Shown piece by piece: positions 25,878 to 34,100 of a stretch of 43,580 nucleotides of DNA (the first letter of the stretch is position 1; each line of letters begins with the position of its first letter). The translations under genes were made by a program, and so were the position numbers. Origin of the DNA: [Limnothrix rosea] IAM M-220 (GTDB taxonomy: Bacteria; Cyanobacteriota; Cyanobacteriia; Cyanobacteriales; MRBY01). The stretch spans positions 28,555 through 72,134 of the forward strand of contig NZ_MRBY01000019.1 in the NCBI RefSeq assembly GCF_001904615.1, read 5' to 3'. The notes below the pieces were generated by a model. It was not told where the DNA came from and did no database searches. It was given only the letters and a program-made list of their open reading frames with translations.

Positions 25878-27575
25878 ATGCAGTCATCCCTGATTAACGG
25901 TCGTTACCAGATTATTGAAACCCTTGGTCAAGGAGGGTTTGGGGATACATTTCTCGTAAAAGATACCCAATTGCCATCCCGGCGACAGTGCGTGCTGAAG
26001 GCTCTGAAAGTACAGGCCACTAGCCCCCAGATGGTGCAAGAAATTCAGCGGCGATTTCAACGGGAGGCCGCAATTCTTGAAGGTTTGGGAGAGCATAATA
26101 CTCAAATTCCGCGTTTGTATGCCTACTTTGAAGATCAGGGAAAGTTTTATCTTGTTCAAGAATGGATCGACGGGTTGACGCTTCAGGATATTGTGCGTCA
26201 GCGGGGTTGTCTATCACCGGAGCAGGTCAAAATGCTGTTGGTGGATTTATTGCCTGTTTTGCAGTCGATCCATGATAAATACATCATTCACCGTGACATT
26301 AAACCGGAAAATATTATTCTCCGGGAAAGCGACCAAAAACCTGTCCTGATTGACTTTGGTGCTGTAAAAGAGGCTTTGACGACATCGATTTACCCTGATG
26401 GTAGTAGTCCGGTTTCGGTGGCGATCGGAACGCCGGGCTATATGGCTCCGGAGCAGGGTACGGGTCGCCCGGTGTATTCCAGTGATCTTTATGGTTTGGG
26501 TTTTACTGCGGTTTATCTCCTCACAGGCAAGTCGCCGCAACATTTTGCGACGGATCCTCAAACAGGTGAGCTTATTTGGCAGCAAGATTTTCCTTATTTA
26601 GATATACCCCTCGGTCAGGCGATCGCCAAAACCCTGAAATTCCATCCCCGCGATCGCTTTCCCACGGCAAATGCGATGTTGCATGAACTCCTCAAGCAGG
26701 CCGCCCAAAGCCAAGCCGCAACGGCTCCACCGCTACCAATTGTGTCAAATCCACCGACCCAGCAGACAGCAAATATTCATCAAACAACAGCCACAAAAGT
26801 CCTGGGCTCACCGACACAACATCCCACCTTCCCAACATCAGCGACAGCTACATCGATCGCCCCAACGTCTAGCCCCTTACCTTCGAAAAAACAATCCGGT
26901 GGCTGGAAAGTCGGTTGTGCACTGTTATTTTTTAGTTTATTTGGCCTTAGCTTAGGGTTATGGTTTGCCTTCGCAATTTTAGGGCGATCGCAGGTACAGG
27001 AGTTTCCCACAGACAGCGAAGAAATAGAACAACCCATCACCGACAATCCGGTAGAGCCACAACCAGAGCCACAACCGGAACCCGAACCCGAACCGGAACC
27101 CCAACCTGAACCTGAGCCTGAGCCTGAGCCTGAGCCTGAACCTGAACCGCAACCCCAACAACCCGCCTTTCCTCTCATCCAAGTGGGCGCAAGTGAAGAT
27201 GATGTCCGTGCTGCTGTGGGCACAACGCCAACGGAGCGACGCACTGGTTTTTGGCCCAATAGCATTGCCATTCTCTATCAAAACTATGGGCCGCAAAATG
27301 TGTCCCTTGGGTATGTCGTCGATGACCAAACCTTTGAGGTGCGCCAAACTGAGGTGACTTTTCCTGTTGGTACAGATGTGAGCCTCATTCAGACGACAGC
27401 CACCGCCTTAATTCCAGAGCAAGTGCCGCCAGAAATCCTAGAGGCGATCGCCGATGTCCATTCAGGCAATAGCGATTTACGTTCGTTTCGCACTAAAAAT
27501 TATCGTGGGCAAATCCAACGCAATGATAGCGGACGTTTATATTTAGGCTTTTGGGACAAAGATTTCCATTCTTAG
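25878..27575 (+). CDS. Membrane-anchored Ser/Thr protein kinase
   Basis: A 565-residue Hanks-type kinase from ATG 25878 (the TTG at 25863 is less likely). Kinase domain about 8-275: glycine loop LGQGGFGDTF, VLKALKV lysine, catalytic HRDIKPEN (Asp140), DFG at Asp159 and APE-type MAPEQG. A Thr/Pro/Ser-rich linker follows, then one membrane helix at about 346-368 (ALLFFSLFGLSLGLWFAFAI). An almost pure Pro-Glu repeat (about 394-428) then leads to an unassigned domain of about 135 residues outside the membrane. It resembles cyanobacterial SpkA-type sensors; the Pro-Glu rod may hold the outer domain away from the membrane. Its TAG stop overlaps the Shine-Dalgarno sequence of cutA. Confidence 0.9.
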   Translation: MQSSLINGRYQIIETLGQGGFGDTFLVKDTQLPSRRQCVLKALKVQATSPQMVQEIQRRFQREAAILEGLGEHNTQIPRLYAYFEDQGKFYLVQEWIDGLTLQDIVRQRGCLSPEQVKMLLVDLLPVLQSIHDKYIIHRDIKPENIILRESDQKPVLIDFGAVKEALTTSIYPDGSSPVSVAIGTPGYMAPEQGTGRPVYSSDLYGLGFTAVYLLTGKSPQHFATDPQTGELIWQQDFPYLDIPLGQAIAKTLKFHPRDRFPTANAMLHELLKQAAQSQAATAPPLPIVSNPPTQQTANIHQTTATKVLGSPTQHPTFPTSATATSIAPTSSPLPSKKQSGGWKVGCALLFFSLFGLSLGLWFAFAILGRSQVQEFPTDSEEIEQPITDNPVEPQPEPQPEPEPEPEPQPEPEPEPEPEPEPEPQPQQPAFPLIQVGASEDDVRAAVGTTPTERRTGFWPNSIAILYQNYGPQNVSLGYVVDDQTFEVRQTEVTFPVGTDVSLIQTTATALIPEQVPPEILEAIADVHSGNSDLRSFRTKNYRGQIQRNDSGRLYLGFWDKDFHS

Positions 27576-27586
27576 GAGGTGCAGTA

Positions 27587-27958
27587 ATGGTTGAAAATCA
27601 GGCGATCGCCGTAGTGACAACAACCGAGACATTAGCAGAAGCCCAACGTATTGCCGAGGCGCTAGTCGCTGAGAAATTAATCGCCTGCGCCCAAATCAAA
27701 CCCATCGACAGTATTTATCGCTGGCAAGGAGAAGTCCAAAACTCCTCAGAATTTCAGATTGTCTGCAAAACCATCGCGTCCAATTATCAGGCAATCGAAG
27801 CCGCCATTGTGGCAAACCATTCCTACGAACTCCCCGAAATCTATGGCATCGCCCTCACCCATGGTTATGAACCTTATCTAAACTGGATTGCCGCAAATTC
27901 TAACAATGTCCCCTCAGGAAAAGACGCGGAGACAGAGGGACGCGGTGATAGGGAGTAA
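27587..27958 (+). CDS. cutA: CutA1 divalent-ion tolerance protein
   Basis: A 123-residue CutA1, a small trimeric signalling-fold protein linked to copper tolerance. Conserved parts are AVVTTTETLAEAQRIAEALV, KLIACAQI, YRWQGEVQ, and SYELPEIYGIALTHG followed by YLNWI. ATG 27587 is preceded by AGGAGGT (27574-27580), which overlaps the stop codon of the kinase gene. The last about 17 residues (SGKDAETEGRGDRE) are not family sequence. They come from a GACGCGGAG/GACGCGGTGA repeat fragment that has replaced the natural end of the gene. Confidence 0.92.
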   Translation: MVENQAIAVVTTTETLAEAQRIAEALVAEKLIACAQIKPIDSIYRWQGEVQNSSEFQIVCKTIASNYQAIEAAIVANHSYELPEIYGIALTHGYEPYLNWIAANSNNVPSGKDAETEGRGDRE

Positions 27959-27985
27959 ATCGAAAGTTTGTCATCTGTAATTTTG

Positions 27986-28167
27986 CTTCTCCCATTCTCC
28001 CCTTCTCCCCTTCTCCCATTCTCCCCTTCTCCCCTTCTCTTCTCCCATTCTCCCCTTCTCCCCTTCTCCCCTTCTCCCCTTCTCTTCTCCCCTTCTCCCC
28101 TTCTCCCCTTCTCTTCTCCCCTTCTCCCCTTCTCTCCTTCTCTTCTTCCATTCTCCCTCTCTCTCTC
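27986..28167. repeat. Polypyrimidine tract of 8-bp CCCCTTCT-type repeats
   Basis: About 180 bases with only C and T on the + strand, except for a few A in CCATTCT variants. It consists of irregular tandem units of CCCCTTCT, CCCATTCT and TTCTCTTC. It lies between cutA and the OmpA-family gene, ending about 90 bases before the latter's start codon. Such asymmetric mirror-like tracts can form triplex DNA and change length by slippage. Confidence 0.9.
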
Positions 28168-28258
28168 ACCACCTCCTTTGAAATAAAGGGGTTTGACAAG
28201 AATGGGCTAAATTAAGATAACTGGTGTATAACTTGGGAATTTGCGGGGTTAAACATTT

Positions 28259-30073
28259 ATGCCTGACCAAAATCAGCAGCAGGATAATGGCGATCGCCTC
28301 GACAATATGGATATCCTGAGAAGTGCCCTGATGGGAGAGCAAGCCAATAATTACGACGAGAAAATCAGCGACCTCGAAAATCAAATTAACTGGATACGAG
28401 AGGAGATGCGCACCCAAGGCAATGAAGTGCAAAATACCCTTGATCAAAAGATTAACGAAGTCCTGCAAGCCATTCAGGTAAGCCACTTTCATTCAGAAAC
28501 ACAGACCCCATCGGCTCCTGCCCCGACACCACAAAAACAACCTCCGGCGAATTACACATCCGCTCCCCCACAACCGCCTCAACCCCCAAGCCCTGCGACT
28601 CCGGCTCCAACCGCAAGACCCAAACAAACAAGCTCGCCAGAACCATCCATACCAAGCCCATCCATCTCCCCTGAAGCAGACCTAGATTTTTTTTCGGAAC
28701 AAATTAGTTCAATTTTAGGTAGCAACGTCACGCTTGAGGATTCCATTGAAACAACCGCTTCACCTGTTCCAGATCCTCCCGCCACACCACCAATTATCCC
28801 GCAACCAACCTACGGTCAAAATGCTTCGGTTCCACCGCAATCAACAGTTAAACAGCCGATTGCTCCGCCTTCAACAGCATCATCACAACCCCCATCAACC
28901 TATAACGTTCCGCAACCCGCCTACAATCCGCCCAGCCCAAATCCTACGCCGCAAAGTCCCAGACTAGAACGCAACTTCAATATTGTCGCCGAGGACGAAG
29001 CCACCCAAATCAATAATTTACGCAGTGTGCTGCGGGATGAAGATGTGATGCGTTTGCGTCAGGTCAATAATCAGCTCGACTACAAATTACGGCAAGTCGA
29101 AGAATATCTTGCTGCGTCTCAGCAGCCACTCAAAGATTTATTGCCGTTGATGACGGAGCTAGTACAACTCAAAATTCAAGAGGCTAAAACACCAGAAGCT
29201 CCTAAACATTTACCTCCCAAACAGCGTAATAGGCTCTCTTGGGGCACAATTTTTGCTTTTTTAGTGTTGTTGCTACTGATTCCCCTCGGCTTTTATGGCT
29301 ATTGGCTACGGCGAGCATTTTTATTAGAGCAGGACGTGGCGATCGCCCTAGCCACCAACCCCGACCTTGCAATCTATCGCCTCAAACCAGACCTACGCAA
29401 CAACACCCTTTATCTCACGGGCAAATTACCCACCCAAACCCTCAGTGACCAAGCCGAGGCGATCGCCCAGAACACCTTGCCAGCTTTCGAGATTAGTAAC
29501 AATATTTTGGTCGTTGAAAAACCCCTCACCCCCGAACAACGCCAAGCTGAAATTGACAAGATTATCGAGCCCCTCAATAACGTCAATGGCATTCAAGTCA
29601 CCACCCAACTGGACGGCGATCGCCTCACCGTAGATGGCACAGTTCTCCAAGGCGACGACATTCCCGCCATTATTACCGCCCTCGAACAAATTAACGGCAT
29701 CGAGCAGATCACAAACAACATCCAAATCGAAACTCAGCCCATTAGCACCCGCCTCTACTTCGACCAAAACTCAGCCGCCGTCAAGCCCAGCGATGTAGAT
29801 CTCAAGCTGTCAAAAGTTAAGGAATATCTCCTCCAATACCCCAATATTAATCTCCGCATTATGGGCTACCAACATCCCACCGAATCTGCGACCGATGTTG
29901 CCCTCAAGCGCGCCCAATCAGCCCAACTTCTATTACAAGATCAAGGCATAGACCGCCGTCGCATCCTTGCCCTAGGCGTTAATCAGCCCCCCTCAGATAT
30001 CACCACTGAAGATCCCATTTGGCTCAGCCGCACCGTCATTTTTGACATCGCAGACAGTACCCCTCAAGACTGA
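28259..30073 (+). CDS. OmpA-family protein with BON-like region and membrane anchor
   Basis: A 604-residue protein. The N-terminus is acidic with a short coiled coil (about 32-75). A Pro/Ser/Thr-rich disordered region follows (about 80-240). Next come a helical part (about 250-310), a membrane helix at about 330-350 (TIFAFLVLLLLIPLGFYGYW), a BON-like alpha/beta region (about 370-495) and a C-terminal OmpA domain (about 500-604). The OmpA domain has LYFDQNSAAVKPSD and YLLQYPNINLRIMGY; such domains bind peptidoglycan. The long N-terminus probably stays cytoplasmic, with the BON and OmpA parts in the periplasm, linking membrane and cell wall. The ATG at 28259 is the only good start. Confidence 0.82.
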   Translation: MPDQNQQQDNGDRLDNMDILRSALMGEQANNYDEKISDLENQINWIREEMRTQGNEVQNTLDQKINEVLQAIQVSHFHSETQTPSAPAPTPQKQPPANYTSAPPQPPQPPSPATPAPTARPKQTSSPEPSIPSPSISPEADLDFFSEQISSILGSNVTLEDSIETTASPVPDPPATPPIIPQPTYGQNASVPPQSTVKQPIAPPSTASSQPPSTYNVPQPAYNPPSPNPTPQSPRLERNFNIVAEDEATQINNLRSVLRDEDVMRLRQVNNQLDYKLRQVEEYLAASQQPLKDLLPLMTELVQLKIQEAKTPEAPKHLPPKQRNRLSWGTIFAFLVLLLLIPLGFYGYWLRRAFLLEQDVAIALATNPDLAIYRLKPDLRNNTLYLTGKLPTQTLSDQAEAIAQNTLPAFEISNNILVVEKPLTPEQRQAEIDKIIEPLNNVNGIQVTTQLDGDRLTVDGTVLQGDDIPAIITALEQINGIEQITNNIQIETQPISTRLYFDQNSAAVKPSDVDLKLSKVKEYLLQYPNINLRIMGYQHPTESATDVALKRAQSAQLLLQDQGIDRRRILALGVNQPPSDITTEDPIWLSRTVIFDIADSTPQD

Positions 30074-30589
30074 CCCATACCTTAGTTATTAATGACAACC
30101 CATTCACCAATGGCAACCCATTCACCCTTTAGCGCTACCTTGCTAAGTTGTGGGCTAAACGCGTGCCCTTCCATTAGCTCCGACACGGATCAGCCATCGA
30201 CTTTTCAACTATTTCAAAAACAATTCAGAATATTGTGCGGCTCACAATCACCTCAATCTTGCCATGAAGGCGATCGCATTTGTATACAAAACCACCAATT
30301 CCCGTAATACTTTCGTAATCAAGCAGAATACAAGCCATAAATAAAATTGCAATATTTTGCGGATGAAAATCACAAAACTAATGCCATTGGTCAAAATCTA
30401 ACCATTGCAAGTTCCAACTTTACAAAGTCAACAACTTCCCAACTGCCTTGCTTTGCGTATTCTTCATACAAGCTTTAAAAAAGCGCCAGTATCTTTACTG
30501 TGATTTTATACGTAGTCGCAGATATGCATGTTAGAAGTGTACCTACGTAATGTCACCCGTACATCTCAATTACGAGGAACTAACACACC
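30074..30589. other. Non-coding region upstream of the small exported protein
   Basis: I see no convincing gene in these 516 bases. A 71-codon frame at 30092-30307 has repetitive, unlikely sequence. From about 30310 to 30520 the DNA is AT-rich and could hold the promoter for the gene at 30590, which has ACGAGGA as its ribosome binding site. I could not identify a specific promoter box. Confidence 0.5.
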
Positions 30590-30817
30590 ATGCTTAAGAA
30601 AATCTCTCTCGCGGCGATCGTTGCTATCAGCGCATCCGTAGTCACAGCACCTCCTGCATCTGCTTTCTCTTGTCCTGATGGTTCTTTGCCTGATCCAGTC
30701 AAAGGTTGTGACACCACCCCTGTAATCCCCACTCCTCCTGCAATCCTTGCAGTCCTTGGTATGGGTATGGCAAGCCTCCGCAAGAAGAACAAGTCTAACG
30801 ACGTAGACGCGGAATAA
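30590..30817 (+). CDS. Tiny exported protein with PEP-CTERM-like tail
   Basis: A 75-residue protein: signal peptide 1-25 (MLKKISLAAIVAISAS... PPASA), then a short segment with Cys28 and Cys40. A C-terminal sorting-like signal follows: PTPP (47-50), hydrophobic AILAVLGMGMASL, and basic RKKNK. This tripartite tail resembles PEP-CTERM signals and their cyanobacterial PTPA-type variants, which exosortases process. The mature exported part is only about 20 residues, so the protein is almost all targeting information. It is followed by a hairpin (30826-30844) and lies 334 bases before the giant adhesin gene on the same strand. No exosortase gene is in the window. Confidence 0.75.
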   Translation: MLKKISLAAIVAISASVVTAPPASAFSCPDGSLPDPVKGCDTTPVIPTPPAILAVLGMGMASLRKKNKSNDVDAE

Positions 30818-31151
30818 GTTGATTCCAACTCTCAGCAAGAGTTGAACAAAAATCTTCTACTGTGACGGGCATGTAAATTTTGTGAGCTGCTCAAAGTCTA
30901 CTCACTTTTAACAGTGCACATTGCATGCCCCTCACAGATAAGCCCACTTCATATCAGGGCTTCCTCCAAAATTTATCAAGCATCCTTTTTAAACCTTTTC
31001 TTTCCTGAGAACCCGATCTAAGCAACTTATCATTCCAGTTCACTGCTTCTAGATCGTTTTCTATCACTGACATTATTATTTTCCTCGCTCAACCGAAGTC
31101 ACTCCTGAAGTTTGCAGCTCTCATCTAGTATCCAGTTATTCTGAACCAGTC
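30818..31151 (+). promoter_or_regulatory. Structured leader region before the adhesin gene
   Basis: These 334 bases contain no gene but three possible stems. A perfect 7-bp hairpin CAACTCT/AGAGTTG (30826-30832 with 30838-30844) lies just after the upstream stop. A longer-range pairing joins GGGCATG (30867-30873) and CATGCCC (30924-30930). AAGCCC (30940-30945) pairs with GGGCTT (30957-30962). The start codon at 31152 has no evident Shine-Dalgarno sequence. None of the stems has a T-run. Confidence 0.4.
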
Positions 31152-34100
31152 ATGTCTGATAGTCTTTTACAATCTCTCAGTTTCTCTCTCCCCGATAGCA
31201 TCACCTTTGATCTCGATCAAGACCGTGGCAACAGTGCCGACTCTAGTTTCTTTGACCTTGATGTAATTAATGTTTCCGGAGGCAACAACCTCTTTAAAAT
31301 TGGTCAAACCTTTGATGCATACTGTATCGACGCAGATAGAGGTATTGACTCTAGGCCCAATGTCACTGTTCCTTACACAGCAGAAGTTTATTCCAGTTAC
31401 GACCCACTCATCAGCTCTCTCACCACGACACCAACATCTGGAGAAGCGGTTATTGAGAATCCCGATAATCTAGATTTGATCAACTGGATCATCAATCAAA
31501 ATTTTGAAGGTGAAACATCCGGAATCGGTAGTGCCTTTTCCTCAGATGATGTCCAAGTCGCTGTTTGGACTCTACTAGACGGCACACTACCAACCTTTGC
31601 CACACCTGACTTTAATCAAGCACGAGTAGACGAAATCGTCAGCCTCGCCCAAGCCAATGGTGAAGGATTCGTTCCAAGCTTTGATTACACCAATATTTTT
31701 GGTGATTCAGTCATCGGTAGAGTGGCAGTCATTCTCGTACCTCAAGAGCAAATCAGTGTAGACGGAATTCCGACATTTCAGACCATTATCACTGAAGTAG
31801 AACTCGCAAAACTGGGAGACTTTGTTTTTGAAGACAATGATGTTGACGGTGTTCAAGATGCTGGTGAGTCAGGCATTGCTGGTGCAACGGTAAATCTTTT
31901 AGCTCCTGATGGTACTGTCATCGCAACAACAACGACCGATGCTGACGGCAAGTACGAATTTGAAGTTGTTCCTGGGGACTATAAAGTTCAGTTTATTCAG
32001 CCGGATGGTTTTGATGGCATTAGTCCTGTGGATGCTGGCGGTGATGATGCTGCCGATTCTGATGCTGACCCCAACAATGGCTTAATGACGGATGTCATTT
32101 CTCTTGAGGGCGGTGATTCTAATCCAACGCTTGATGCAGGCTTCTTTAAGACTGCTTCCCTCGGCGACAAGGTCTTCGTTGATTCTGATGCTGATGGGAT
32201 TCAAGATGCTGGCGAAGCAGGTGTTGAAGGCGTAACGGTTACGCTCACTGGCGGTGGCGCTGACGGTATTATCGGCACTGCTGATGACACCACTGAAGTC
32301 ACCACTACTGATGCCAATGGTGAGTATCTCTTTGATGACCTCAATCCCGGTGAAGAGTACAAGGTCACTTTCGATGCTTCCACTGCGGTTAATGCTGATG
32401 ACTTTGCTGGCTTCACGACACAAGATGCTGGTGATGATGCTCTCGATTCTGATGCTGACCCCACCAACGGCATGACTGACATTGTTACTCTCGCTCCCGG
32501 TGAAGAGAATCTCACTATTGATGCTGGTCTAGTTCTCAAGACTGCTTCCCTTGGTGATAAGGTCTTCGTTGATTCTGATGCTGATGGGATTCAAGATGCT
32601 GGCGAAGCAGGTGTTGAAGGCGTAACGGTTACGCTCACTGGCGGTGGCGCTGACGGTATTATCGGCACTGCTGATGACACGACTGAAGTCACCACTACTG
32701 ATGCCAATGGTAACTACCTCTTCGATGACCTTAATCCCGGTGAAGAGTACAAAGTAACCTTCGATGCTTCCACTGCGGTCAATGCTGATGACTTTGCTGG
32801 CTTCACGACACAAGATGCTGGTGATGATGCTCTCGATTCTGATGCTGACCCCACCAACGGCATGACTGACATTGTTACTCTCGCTCCCGGTGAAGAGAAT
32901 CTCACTATTGATGCTGGTCTAGTTCTCAAGACTGCTTCCCTTGGTGATAAGGTCTTCGTTGATTCTGATGCTGATGGGATTCAAGATGCTGGCGAAGCAG
33001 GTGTTGAAGGCGTAACGGTTACGCTCACTGGCGGTGGCGCTGACGGTATTATCGGCACTGCTGATGACACCACTGAAGTCACCACTACTGATGCTAATGG
33101 TGAGTATCTCTTTGATGACCTTAATCCCGGTGAAGAGTACAAGGTCACTTTTGATGCTTCCACTGCGGTTAATGCTGATGACTTTGCTGGCTTTACCACC
33201 CAAGATGCTGGTGATGATGCATTAGATTCTGATGCTGACCCCACCACTGGCATGACTGACATTGTTACTCTTGCTCCCGGTGAAGAGAATCTCACTATTG
33301 ATGCGGGTCTTGTTCAAAAAACCGCTTCCCTTGGTGATAAGGTCTTCGTTGACGGCGATCGCGATGGGATTCAAGATGCTGGCGAAGCCGGTGTTGAAGG
33401 CGTAACGGTTACGCTCACTGGTGGCGGCGCTGATGGTATTGTCGGCACTGCTGATGACACTGCTGAAGTCACCACTACTGATGCCAATGGTGAGTATCTC
33501 TTTGATGACCTCAATCCCGGTGAAGAGTACAAAGTCACTTTTGATGCTTCCACTGCGGTCAATGCTGATGACTTCGCTGGTTTCACCACAGCTAATGCTG
33601 GTGATGATGCTCTCGATTCTGATGCTGACCCCACCAACGGCATGACTGACATTGTCACTCTTGCTCCCGGTGAAGAGAATCTCACTATTGATGCGGGTCT
33701 TGTTCAAAAAACCGCTTCCCTCGGTGATAAGGTTTTCGTTGACGGCGATCGCGATGGGATTCAAGATGCTGGCGAAGCAGGTGTTGAAGGCGTAACGGTT
33801 ACGCTCACTGGCGGTGGCGCTGATGGTATTGTCGGCACTGCTGATGACACGACTGAAGTCACCACTACTGATGCCAATGGTAACTACCTCTTCGATGACC
33901 TTAATCCCGGTGAAGAGTACAAGGTCACTTTCGATGCTTCCACTGCGGTTAATGCTGATGACTTTGCTGGCTTCACGACACAAGATGCTGGTGATGATGC
34001 TCTCGATTCTGATGCTGACCCCACCAACGGCATGACTGACATTGTCACTCTTGCTCCCGGTGAAGAGAATCTCACTATTGATGCTGGTCTAGTTCTCAAG

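Noticed and set aside
26780-27271. 163-codon minus-strand frame with Gly/Ser repeats
   Set aside because: It is the complement of the Pro-Glu repeat of the kinase gene.
30092-30307. 71-codon frame between the OmpA-family gene and the small exported protein
   Set aside because: Repetitive start (THSPMATHSP), no ribosome binding site and no family-like features.
33222-33983. Long minus-strand frames of up to 253 codons opposite the adhesin
   Set aside because: They repeat with the 390-bp units and result from the codon bias of the plus-strand gene.
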